Of a stretch of 32,963 bases of DNA, positions 8,814 through 17,154 are shown piece by piece. A model generated the notes under the pieces. It did not search any database and had not been told where the DNA came from. It saw only the letters and a list, made by a program, of their open reading frames with translations. The stretch covers positions 1 to 32,963 of the forward strand of contig DVNA01000040.1 of assembly GCA_018714665.1 (NCBI GenBank), written 5' to 3'. Origin of the DNA: Candidatus Gallibacteroides avistercoris. GTDB lineage: Bacteria > Bacteroidota > Bacteroidia > Bacteroidales > CHK158-818. The position numbers were made by a program, and so were the translations under genes. Within the stretch, counting starts at the first letter, position 1. Each line of letters opens with the position of its first letter.

Positions 8814-9641
8814 TTATTTCAAATTAAACCGGTAGGTAATCGTCCCCGACTGGTTGGCCGTACCGCTAATGGCATTGAATTTTGCCCTTTTGGCGGCTTC
8901 TCGGGCGGCATTGCGCAACGAGGTATTTTCGATGGTGGTACCTTTGCCTATTTCGGCCATGATGACATTGCCTTTGGGATCTACCGTGATGGAAATGACT
9001 ACCTTTCCCTCTTCCTGGGCCTGGTATGCCGGGCGAGGAAGGCCTTCTCCTCCCAACGAACGCCCGTTCAGGTCGAAATCGCCGATACCTCCTACGCCGG
9101 TACTTTTGCCTTCGGTAGAGTTTCCAAAGGGACTACCCTGATTGCCCGCTCCGCTTTCGGCTGTACCGCTGCTTCCCTTTTGACTGCCCGAACCGAATGC
9201 GCCTGCCGTACGTTTGGCTATATCGGCCGCCTTGCGTTCTTCTTCCTGTTTTTTCCGCTCAGCCTCTTCTTTTTCCTTCCGGATGCGTTCCTCTTCTATG
9301 CGTTGTTGCTTTTCCTTCTCTTCTTGTTCTTTCTTGCGTTTTATATCTTCTTCAATCGCCACGGATTCCTCGATGTCTTGCGTTACAATCTCTTCGGCTT
9401 CCTGAGGTTTCGGCGTTGGCGGAGGGGTAGGCTGCTGTACCGGTTCGGGCGCATCGCCCGTATGCTGGGGTTCAAATGTTCCCCGAGCCGCGTCGATATT
9501 GCCGAATTGTACCAATACGCCGCCATCGTCCGTGGGCAACGTCTGCGTAAAGGTAAAATAACACAACAAGAGGATCAGCAGCGTATGAAATCCTACGGTA
9601 CCGACAAGTGCATACGTTCTATTTTTATCGTTGTCTTTCAC
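8814..9641 (-). CDS. TonB/TolA-like energy transducer
   Basis: N-terminal TM helix, long charged K/E/R-rich region, C-terminal TonB-like domain (GKVVISITVDPKGNVIMAEI...AAREAAKRAKFN); downstream of exbB/exbD. Confidence 0.85.
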   Translation of the reverse strand: MKDNDKNRTYALVGTVGFHTLLILLLCYFTFTQTLPTDDGGVLVQFGNIDAARGTFEPQHTGDAPEPVQQPTPPPTPKPQEAEEIVTQDIEESVAIEEDIKRKKEQEEKEKQQRIEEERIRKEKEEAERKKQEEERKAADIAKRTAGAFGSGSQKGSSGTAESGAGNQGSPFGNSTEGKSTGVGGIGDFDLNGRSLGGEGLPRPAYQAQEEGKVVISITVDPKGNVIMAEIGKGTTIENTSLRNAAREAAKRAKFNAISGTANQSGTITYRFNLK

Positions 9642-9647
9642 GCCGTG

Positions 9648-10061
9648 TTATTTTTTCGATGGCCGAGTAGCCAACACCATTTTAAAACGATTTTCACTTC
9701 CGATATTTAATACCTTGATTACCTCCTTGTAGGGTACCGACTCGTCGGCGTACAGGGCTACATACATTTCGGGCTCGGCATCTTGCTTTTCAACCAGAAA
9801 CGGAGCGATGTCATCGAACTGAACCATCTTTTCTTTCTGGTTGCCGTATCCTACATAGTAATTGAGGTTGGCATCTATGGTTACTCGTGCCAGCGGTTTG
9901 GCCGAGGTCTGCTGCTTGCTTTGGGGCAACAACACTTTTATGGCATTGGGGAACACCACGGTAGATGTTACCATAAAAAATATAAGCAACAGAAATATTA
10001 CGTCTGTCATAGAGGCCATACTGAATGTGGCCGCTATTTTATTTCTCCTTTTTAATGCCAT
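9648..10061 (-). CDS. exbD: ExbD/TolR biopolymer transporter
   Basis: MTDVIFLLLIFFMVTSTVVFPNAIKVLLPQS. Confidence 0.93.
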   Translation of the reverse strand: MALKRRNKIAATFSMASMTDVIFLLLIFFMVTSTVVFPNAIKVLLPQSKQQTSAKPLARVTIDANLNYYVGYGNQKEKMVQFDDIAPFLVEKQDAEPEMYVALYADESVPYKEVIKVLNIGSENRFKMVLATRPSKK

Positions 10062-10073
10062 TCTTTTGCTTTT

Positions 10074-10784
10074 TTAGTTTGCGGGTTCGTTTAACAGGTC
10101 CATGAATTCCATGGTCCTGGCCTCCATTTTATTGACAACGCCATCTACTCTCGATACCAAATAGTTGTAGGCAAACAGGGCAATGATCCCCACTACCAAC
10201 CCGGCAACGGTGGTTACCAACGCTTCGTAGATACCGGCTGAAAGCAGGGTTATGTCGGCTGCGCTTCCGGCTGAGGACATATCGAAAAACGCCCGTACCA
10301 TACCGGTTACCGTACCCAAAAAGCCCAACATAGGAGCTCCGGCAGCGGTAGTAGCAATGACGGTGAACCCTTTTTCAAGTTTGGCCACTTCCATGTTCCC
10401 GACATTTTCTATGGCTACCAGTACATCGTTCATCGGACGTCCTAAACGAGAAATGCCTTTCTCTACCATACGGGCATACGGGGTATTGCTCTTGCGGCAG
10501 AGGTTGAGTGCTGAATCGATTTGTCCTTCGTGTATGTAATCTTTTATTCTGTCCATAAAGGTGGTGTCTTCTTTTTCTGCCTGGCGAATCGCCAAAATGC
10601 GTTCTATCAGGATATATACGGCCAATATGGAAAGCAATAGCAAGGGGATCATGATGATACCGCCTTTCAGGCTGAGTTCCCACATACTGAGTTCCGGCTC
10701 CTGCACTTCGGAGAGTTGTGTCAGTTCGGGCATCGTTTCGACAGCTTCCTGGGCTGCTTGCTGGATGGATAATAACAGGTTCAT
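10074..10784 (-). CDS. exbB: MotA/TolQ/ExbB proton channel family protein
   Basis: ATTAAGAPMLGFLGTVTGMVRAF...GIYEALVTTVAGLVVGIIALFAYNYL. Confidence 0.94.
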   Translation of the reverse strand: MNLLLSIQQAAQEAVETMPELTQLSEVQEPELSMWELSLKGGIIMIPLLLLSILAVYILIERILAIRQAEKEDTTFMDRIKDYIHEGQIDSALNLCRKSNTPYARMVEKGISRLGRPMNDVLVAIENVGNMEVAKLEKGFTVIATTAAGAPMLGFLGTVTGMVRAFFDMSSAGSAADITLLSAGIYEALVTTVAGLVVGIIALFAYNYLVSRVDGVVNKMEARTMEFMDLLNEPAN

Positions 10785-10816
10785 TGGTTGATTCTTTTAT
10801 AACGATTAATTTTTAT

Positions 10817-11539
10817 TTATTTCAAATTCAAGCAGGCTTTGTACTGGCGGATGGCCTCTCCCAATCCCAGATAGAGGGCATCGCATATCAGGGCGTGCCC
10901 GATGGATACTTCGTCCAAATACGGGATGTTCACCGCCAGGTAGTGTAAATTGGAGAGATTCAGGTCGTGCCCGGCATTTATACCCAACCCTAACTTACGG
11001 GCGGTCTCTGCCGCTTGTACAAACGGCGCGACGGCAGCCTCTTTGTCCTTTTCGTATTTTACCGCATAGGGCTCCGTGTAGAGTTCTACCCGATCGGCTC
11101 CTGTCTTGGCGGCCCACTTGATCTGTTCTATGTCATCGGCCGATACAAACAGGGAGGTACGTATGCCTGCTCCGTTGAACTTATCGACAATTTCGGACAA
11201 GAAATCCATGTTCTCGGCTACGTTCCAGCCCGAATCGGATGTCAAGGCATCGGGAGCATCCGGCACCAGCGTTACCTGCTCAGGCTTTACTTTCAATACC
11301 AGATCGATAAACTGGGGCGATGGATAACCCTCTATATTGAATTCGCTTTTTATCAAAGGACGCAACGCAAACACGTCGCTGTATTTTATATGGCGCCCGT
11401 CGGGACGGGGATGAACGGTTATTCCCTCTGCACCAAACTGTTCGCAATCTACCGCCACTTTTTGTACATCCGGCACATTTCTTCCGCGAGCATTCCGCAA
11501 AGTAGCGATTTTATTAATGTTTACACTCAGTTTTGTCAT
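10817..11539 (-). CDS. pdxJ: Pyridoxine 5'-phosphate synthase
   Basis: [74 protein letters not shown]. Confidence 0.97.
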   Translation of the reverse strand: MTKLSVNINKIATLRNARGRNVPDVQKVAVDCEQFGAEGITVHPRPDGRHIKYSDVFALRPLIKSEFNIEGYPSPQFIDLVLKVKPEQVTLVPDAPDALTSDSGWNVAENMDFLSEIVDKFNGAGIRTSLFVSADDIEQIKWAAKTGADRVELYTEPYAVKYEKDKEAAVAPFVQAAETARKLGLGINAGHDLNLSNLHYLAVNIPYLDEVSIGHALICDALYLGLGEAIRQYKACLNLK

Positions 11540-11609
11540 TCTTCGCTTATCGTAGATATTCGTCTAAAATATATTTTTAAAACGAAAGGGTTGTTCGTTT
11601 CGTACGATG

Positions 11610-11617
11610 CAAAAATA
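11610..11617 (-). promoter_or_regulatory. -7 element TATTTTTG upstream of pdxJ
   Basis: CAAAAATA on + strand, 71 nt before the pdxJ start. Confidence 0.3.
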
Positions 11618-11712
11618 ATAGTATTTGCAGAAAATTCCGTCAAAATATGTATAAAAGATTTTTTTAAATCTTTTTTATGGCGTACGGCCGGCATTAAATG
11701 TAAAAAAATGTG

Positions 11713-11728
11713 TACGTTTGTACGTTTG
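11713..11728 (+). promoter_or_regulatory. Tandem -7-like elements TACGTTTG TACGTTTG upstream of nadK
   Basis: Two back-to-back TAnnTTTG matches, about 70 nt before the nadK start. Confidence 0.45.
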
Positions 11729-11797
11729 GCAAAAACGACACAGGACGGCTCCGTCAGGTTACAGTCTTGTGAACTCCAATAAAGACAAATGTAGTAT

Positions 11798-12670
11798 ATG
11801 AAGATAGCGATTTTCGGGAATAAACATCAGAAAGAAAAAAGTGCACAAGCCAGACTCCTGTTCGGAGTTTTGGAAAAGTATGGCGTGGAGGTGGCCATTT
11901 GTAAGGACTTTTATGCATTTCTGGTATCCAATATGGATTTGCGCCCCCAAACCACGCAACTGATTTCTGACGACTACTTCGATGCCGACATCGCCATCAG
12001 CATGGGTGGAGACGGGACGTTTCTGAAAACGGCCGAACGGATCGGGCGGAAAAACATCCCGATTTTGGGCATCAACACCGGGCGCCTGGGATTCCTGGCC
12101 GACGTGGCACCGCAAGAGATAGAACAGACCATCGCTGAAATCATCAGCGGGCAATACCTGGTGGAGGAACGTTCGCTGCTGCAACTGCAAACCCAAGGGC
12201 TTTGCAAATCTTTTTATCCTTACGCTCTGAATGAAATTGCCGTATCGAAACGGGACTCGTCATCCATGCTTACCATACATACTTTTCTGGACGACAATTA
12301 CCTGAATGCGTACCAGGCCGACGGTTTGATCATTGCTACTCCGACCGGTTCGACAGCCTACTCCCTGAGCGTGGGAGGACCGATTATCGTACCGCAGGCT
12401 CACAATTTCGTCATTACGGCAGTGGCTCCCCACAGCTTGAATGTGCGCCCATTGGTCATCAACGACAACTCTATCATCCGCTTGCAGGTGGAGAGCCGCA
12501 ATACGAATTTCCTCATAGGGGTAGACGGACGGTCGGCTGTCATGAACAGCCGGTATGAGTTGAACATCCGCAAAGCCGATTATACAACAAAGGTGGTCAA
12601 GAGACTTGACCACCTGTTTCACAATACGCTCCGCAACAAACTAATGTGGGGAGCGGATAAACGCATCTAA
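11798..12670 (+). CDS. nadK: NAD kinase
   Basis: ISMGGDGTFLKTAERIG, ILGINTGRLGFLAD, DGLIIATPTGSTAYSLSVGGPI. Confidence 0.97.
   Translation: MKIAIFGNKHQKEKSAQARLLFGVLEKYGVEVAICKDFYAFLVSNMDLRPQTTQLISDDYFDADIAISMGGDGTFLKTAERIGRKNIPILGINTGRLGFLADVAPQEIEQTIAEIISGQYLVEERSLLQLQTQGLCKSFYPYALNEIAVSKRDSSSMLTIHTFLDDNYLNAYQADGLIIATPTGSTAYSLSVGGPIIVPQAHNFVITAVAPHSLNVRPLVINDNSIIRLQVESRNTNFLIGVDGRSAVMNSRYELNIRKADYTTKVVKRLDHLFHNTLRNKLMWGADKRI
12591..12615 (-). terminator. Perfect 11-bp hairpin inside nadK, candidate terminator for convergent padR-pspC transcript
   Basis: AGGTGGTCAAG-AGA-CTTGACCACCT. On the minus strand it is followed by TTGTTGTAT. Confidence 0.45.
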
Positions 12671-12700
12671 CATCTAACCTATATTAACTTAATCATGAGT

Positions 12701-13831
12701 TTACATTTGAAGCCAATGCACGTTGATGTGCCAAACTGGATTTGAAAGCAGTACGGGCAGGCAGGAGAAGGTCCAATACAACAGCAAAACAATTCCCACA
12801 AGCCAACTTATACCCAAGACCCAGTTGATGGCCTTGCTGAGCGGTTTTTCTAAAACCGCACTGACAATCAAGAAACGGATCAACGCGACAATCGGGATTC
12901 CAAAAACAAGCAACAGCCCAAAAATCAAAGGGGTAGAATGTGATATTACAGGCCACAAACTATCAGGAATACCCATACCAGGGAGATGAGGAGCCATCAG
13001 AGCCCCCTCGTCAAAAATCCACGCTAAGGAGGACAGAATCATCGCCCCAAAACCGAAAGACATTAAAAACAGCAACAAGGCACTGATGATCCCTACTACG
13101 ATCAAGGTAATGACGATTATTAGCAATACCCGCAAAACTACCGCCAGCGCAGATCTTGTTTTCCGGAATACCGAACCGCCATCTCCCTTCTTCTTTTCGG
13201 CCAGAATACTGTGCCGTATATTGTCGATGGTAACGGCATATCCGTTCATCTGCAACTTCTGGGCAGAGCTCTTCGCCTCGGGGATGATAATCCACATCAA
13301 CAGATACAGCAACACGGAAGCTCCCCACAAAAAGGCAAATATAACGAAAAGGATACGTACAATATTGGCATCTATATTCAGGTAATGACCTATCCCGGAG
13401 GAGACTCCGCCCAACACCTGATTGTCCGGATCGCGAAACAACCGTTTGGGTCCTTTTTCATACGGGGTATTCAATATCTCCTCTTCGCTCTTTTCGGACG
13501 ATGGCTGGGCGGGAGCGTCGCTCGCCTCTTTGTGCCCGCCGACGTTTTCCGGTCCGGCCTCCAACCCGTCTTTTTCAAAATCTTCGGGATGGCCCATTAT
13601 CTCAATCACTTCTCTGGCATCTCTGACGGTGAGCACTTCGAGACCGTAACGAATCCGTTCCTTAAACAGGTCGGACATACGGCTTTCGATGTCTTCCAAT
13701 ATCTCGTCAGCCCCCTCTTCGTTTTCAAAATGGTTCTTCAAGCTATCCAGATACTGGCGCAACAATTCGTATGCATCTTCATCGATATGGAAGATCGATT
13801 GCCCTAAATTTATGGTTGTAGTCTTTTTCAT
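12701..13831 (-). CDS. PspC-domain membrane protein
   Basis: KRLFRDPDNQVLGGVSSGIGHYLNIDANIVRILFVIFAFLWGASVLLYLLMWIIIPEAK; downstream of padR. Confidence 0.93.
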   Translation of the reverse strand: MKKTTTINLGQSIFHIDEDAYELLRQYLDSLKNHFENEEGADEILEDIESRMSDLFKERIRYGLEVLTVRDAREVIEIMGHPEDFEKDGLEAGPENVGGHKEASDAPAQPSSEKSEEEILNTPYEKGPKRLFRDPDNQVLGGVSSGIGHYLNIDANIVRILFVIFAFLWGASVLLYLLMWIIIPEAKSSAQKLQMNGYAVTIDNIRHSILAEKKKGDGGSVFRKTRSALAVVLRVLLIIVITLIVVGIISALLLFLMSFGFGAMILSSLAWIFDEGALMAPHLPGMGIPDSLWPVISHSTPLIFGLLLVFGIPIVALIRFLIVSAVLEKPLSKAINWVLGISWLVGIVLLLYWTFSCLPVLLSNPVWHINVHWLQM

Positions 13832-13855
13832 AACAAATTATAGCCTGCTTATTGT

Positions 13856-14257
13856 TTATCTGAAAGAGTCCTGTCCGGCAATGTAATCGGGAACCCTATT
13901 GTCCGGCTCCGAGAAACGGTTGCCTTCGCCACGATCCTCTTTTATATGGTTGATAACTTGATTCAAATCGTTCCACGAAGCCTCCAACTCTTCCAGGAAA
14001 AGACGTCCTTCCGGCGTCAGTTCGTAATATTTTCTGGGTGGCCCCTGTGTCGATTCGACCCAACTGTAAACCAAAAGTCCCGAGTTTTTCAAACGCGTCA
14101 ACAACGGATAGAGCGTCCCCTCTACAACGATGAGGCGGGCCTCTTTCAAGGCCTGTATAATATCAGACACATAGGCTTTCTTCTTATTCAGTATCAGCAA
14201 TGTGCAATACTCTAAGATTCCTTTCCGCATCTGGGATTTTACATTTTCCGTATTCAT
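13856..14257 (-). CDS. PadR-family transcriptional regulator
   Basis: RKGILEYCTLLILNKKKAYVSDIIQALKEARLIVVEGTLYPLLTRLKNSGLL...GPPRKYYELTPEG. Confidence 0.96.
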   Translation of the reverse strand: MNTENVKSQMRKGILEYCTLLILNKKKAYVSDIIQALKEARLIVVEGTLYPLLTRLKNSGLLVYSWVESTQGPPRKYYELTPEGRLFLEELEASWNDLNQVINHIKEDRGEGNRFSEPDNRVPDYIAGQDSFR

Positions 14258-14280
14258 TCATCCTTCCCTTAATAGCATCA

Positions 14281-14288
14281 CAAAGATA
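14281..14288 (-). promoter_or_regulatory. -7 element TATCTTTG upstream of padR-pspC
   Basis: CAAAGATA on + strand, 24 nt before the padR start; it overlaps the palindrome ATACGCGTAT (14286-14295). Confidence 0.45.
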
Positions 14289-14299
14289 CGCGTATTTTA

Positions 14300-14322
14300 A
14301 GTACTATGCAATACAAACTACT
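14300..14322. promoter_or_regulatory. Imperfect inverted repeat at padR promoter, candidate PadR operator
   Basis: AGTACTATG-CAATA-CAAACTACT, 7/9 complementary arms, just upstream of the padR -7 element. Confidence 0.4.
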
Positions 14323-14450
14323 ATATTTAACTTATTTTTTATCAAATAACGTACTCAAAAGGGAAAACGTCGAACCGACCCGAGCAAAAGAGACGGTATC
14401 ATCGGCTAAACAGATTTATAATTTAACAAGAAATGAGCTACCTTTGTTGT

Positions 14451-15152
14451 ATGAAACTCCGAAAAATCGAAAATACCGAATGGGGCACCATTGCCGTCCG
14501 GACACACGCACAGGCACGACACGTCATATACCGGGTCAAAAACGGACAACTAACCATTACCGCACCTCCCGGCCTCTCCCTGGAAACCATTCAAACCCTC
14601 ATCGGAGAAGAGCGGGAACGAATAAAAAAACTTACAAACAAAAGAGTGTCTTTCTTACAGGCAGGGGATATGATTACGACCCGCTGCTTTACCATACATC
14701 TGGTGCCACACAAAGGGAACCGACTGCACTTTTCGCTGCACGAGCAACTGCTGACCATCCTCTATCCCGCCGATATACCGATTGAAACTCCTTCTTTACA
14801 ACGCGCTCTAAAAAAGGGCATTTGCCATTTCCTGCACCAATCGGCCTGCTCCTTCCTGCCGACAAGAGCCGAACAACTCAGCCGCCGGACCAATGCTCCT
14901 TACTGGTCCGTCAGCATATCGCACGGGCGACAAAGATTGGGCAAATGCGACATCCGTGGCAACATCTGGCTATCCTACTACCTGATGCTGCTTCCCGACC
15001 GCCTGATCGACTATGTTATCTGCCACGAACTGGCACACCTCAGCGAAATGAACCACAGCAAACGGTTTCACCAAATATGCAACCAGTATTGCAATGGGAA
15101 GGAAAAAATCTTAGAAAAAGAGTTGAAACAATTCGTTTTTCCTATTCCCTAA
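14451..15152 (+). CDS. YgjP/DUF45-type zinc metallopeptidase
   Basis: CDIRGNIWLSYYLMLLPDRLIDYVICHELAHLSEMNHSKRFH (HExxH motif). Start placed at ATG 14451 (MKLRKIENTEWG). Confidence 0.9.
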   Translation: MKLRKIENTEWGTIAVRTHAQARHVIYRVKNGQLTITAPPGLSLETIQTLIGEERERIKKLTNKRVSFLQAGDMITTRCFTIHLVPHKGNRLHFSLHEQLLTILYPADIPIETPSLQRALKKGICHFLHQSACSFLPTRAEQLSRRTNAPYWSVSISHGRQRLGKCDIRGNIWLSYYLMLLPDRLIDYVICHELAHLSEMNHSKRFHQICNQYCNGKEKILEKELKQFVFPIP

Positions 15153-15180
15153 AAAGAGAAAATAAAGAATAATAAAACAT

Positions 15181-15211
15181 AATTTTATCGGAGTATACTG
15201 CAATTTTATCG
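15181..15211. repeat. Direct repeat AATTTTATCG x2, 21 bp apart, upstream of rimP promoter
   Basis: Exact 10-mers at 15181-15190 and 15202-15211. Confidence 0.55.
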
Positions 15212-15227
15212 AAAAAAGAGAGAAGAA

Positions 15228-15259
15228 TTTGGTAGAGCCACCTAATATATATATCTTTG
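15228..15259 (+). promoter_or_regulatory. Promoter of rimP-nusA-infB: TTTG-N20-TATCTTTG
   Basis: -33 TTTG at 15228-15231 and -7 TATCTTTG at 15252-15259, consensus spacing. Confidence 0.7.
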
Positions 15260-15281
15260 TAGCTGGAATGGGAGAAGATGG

Positions 15282-15311
15282 GAGGGGGCAAAAATGCCCC
15301 CTCGTTTTGTT
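15282..15311 (+). promoter_or_regulatory. Leader hairpin plus U-rich tail before rimP (candidate attenuator)
   Basis: GAGGGGGCA-AAAA-TGCCCCCTC (perfect 9-bp stem) then GTTTTGTT, between predicted TSS and ATG 15330. Confidence 0.6.
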
Positions 15312-15329
15312 CCTAAACTGTTCAAAAAA

Positions 15330-15800
15330 ATGATTGAGAAAAAAGAGATAACAGCCATCATCCAGGAATGGATAGCGGACAACGCCGGCTACTTTTTGGT
15401 AGATGTGGAGATAAAACCCGGCAATTCGATCGTCGTAGAGATAGACCACAACGAGGGGGTGGATATTTCGACCTGCTCGGATTTGAGCCAATTCATCGAA
15501 TCGCGTCTGGACAGAGACGTGGAAGATTACGAACTGGAAGTGGGCTCTGCTGGATTGACCGCTCCTTTCAAAGTATTGGGACAATACCTGAAAAATATCG
15601 GTAACGAAGTGGAGGTATTGACCAAAAGCGGACAAAAATTGGCAGGGGTTCTGAAATCGGCCGACGACTCCGGATTTACCCTCACGGTAGTAAAAAAGGT
15701 GAAACCAGAAGGCAGCAAGAAAAAAATAGAGATAGAAGAGGATTTATCCTTTCAAACAGACGAAATAAAATACATCAAATATTTAATCCGATTCAAATAG
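15330..15800 (+). CDS. rimP: Ribosome maturation factor RimP
   Basis: FLVDVEIKPGNSIVVEIDHNEGVDISTCSDLSQFIESRLDRDVEDYELEVGSAGL; upstream of nusA. Start trimmed to MIEKKEI. Confidence 0.92.
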   Translation: MIEKKEITAIIQEWIADNAGYFLVDVEIKPGNSIVVEIDHNEGVDISTCSDLSQFIESRLDRDVEDYELEVGSAGLTAPFKVLGQYLKNIGNEVEVLTKSGQKLAGVLKSADDSGFTLTVVKKVKPEGSKKKIEIEEDLSFQTDEIKYIKYLIRFK

Positions 15801-15803
15801 AAT

Positions 15804-17057
15804 ATGGCCAAGAAAGAAGAAACTATCAGCATGGTTGACACGTTCGCCGAATTTAAAGAATTGAAAAATATCGACAGAACAACCATGATCAGCGTTCTGG
15901 AAGAGTCGTTTCGCAATGTGCTGGCAAAGATGTTCGGCACCGACGAAAACTTCGACGTCATCATCAATCCCGACAAAGGAGATTTTGAAATATGGCGAAA
16001 CCGTACCGTAGTAGAAGATGGTACCGTTACCGACCCCAATTTGCACATATCGTTGTCGGACGCAAAAAAAATAGAAGAAGACATCGAGGTAGGCGAAGAG
16101 CTGACAGACGAGGTGTTCTTTGAAAAATTCGGACGACGAGCCATTTTAAACCTGCGTCAAACGCTTGCATCGAAAATACTGGAACTGCAAAAAGATAGCT
16201 TGTACAACAAATACAAAGACCGTATCGGACAAATCATCAGCGCAGAGGTATATCAGATATGGAAAAAAGAGATGTTGCTGCTCGACGATGAAGGGAACGA
16301 ACTCCTGTTGCCCAAAACAGAACAGATTCCTTCCGATTTTTATCGGAAAGGAGAAACGGTACGGGCCATCGTGGCACGGGTGGACAACAAAAACAACAAC
16401 CCCAAGATCATTCTCTCGCGCATCTCGCCCGTATTCCTGCAACGCCTTTTCGAGCTGGAAGTACCCGAAATACACGACGGATTGATCCTGATCCGCAAAA
16501 TAGCCCGCATACCGGGCGAACGGGCCAAAATAGCCGTCGAATCGTACGACGACCGTATCGACCCCGTAGGAGCCTGCGTCGGCGTAAAAGGCTCGCGCAT
16601 ACACGGCATCGTCCGGGAACTGAGAAACGAAAACATCGACGTGGTAAATTATACCACCAACGCCTCGCTGTTTATACAACGTGCATTGAGCCCGGCCAAG
16701 ATATCATCTATCCGACTGAATGAAGAGGAGAAAAAAGCCGAAGTATTTCTCAAACCCGAAGAGGTATCCCTGGCTATCGGCAAAGGCGGACTGAACATCA
16801 AACTGGCCTGTATGCTGACCGAATACACCATAGACGTATACCGCGACCTGGATGAAGCCGAAGAGGAAGATATCTATTTGGACGAATTCAAAGATGAAAT
16901 AGATGAATGGATCATCGAATCGCTCAAAAGTATCGGATGCGCCACCGCCAAGAGCGTATTGGCCATGCCGCGCGAAACCCTCATCGAAAAAGCGGATCTT
17001 GAAGAGAGCACCGTCGATGAAGTAATCGGTATTCTAAAAGCCGAATTTGAAGAATAA
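15804..17057 (+). CDS. nusA: Transcription termination/antitermination factor NusA
   Basis: S1/KH features: VRAIVARVDNKNNNPKIILSRISPVFLQRLFELEVPEI...DPVGACVGVKGSRIHGIVRELRNENIDVVNY...VSLAIGKGGLNIKLACMLTEYTIDV. Confidence 0.97.
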   Translation: MAKKEETISMVDTFAEFKELKNIDRTTMISVLEESFRNVLAKMFGTDENFDVIINPDKGDFEIWRNRTVVEDGTVTDPNLHISLSDAKKIEEDIEVGEELTDEVFFEKFGRRAILNLRQTLASKILELQKDSLYNKYKDRIGQIISAEVYQIWKKEMLLLDDEGNELLLPKTEQIPSDFYRKGETVRAIVARVDNKNNNPKIILSRISPVFLQRLFELEVPEIHDGLILIRKIARIPGERAKIAVESYDDRIDPVGACVGVKGSRIHGIVRELRNENIDVVNYTTNASLFIQRALSPAKISSIRLNEEEKKAEVFLKPEEVSLAIGKGGLNIKLACMLTEYTIDVYRDLDEAEEEDIYLDEFKDEIDEWIIESLKSIGCATAKSVLAMPRETLIEKADLEESTVDEVIGILKAEFEE

Positions 17058-17154
17058 CCGGCGATCGGACGGGGAAACCGCCCGATAACATCCGGCCCGG
17101 GTAACGAAAAATTTGTTTCCCTACTCTTATAATGTATTAATGATAAAACCCAAT

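Noticed and set aside
9180-9430. Low-complexity K/E/R-rich tract in tonB-like gene as a repeat element
   Set aside because: Typical TolA/TonB-like linker; explained by the protein family.
11015-11782. 255-aa plus-strand ORF opposite pdxJ running to the nadK leader
   Set aside because: Mostly antisense to pdxJ; composition is not protein-like.
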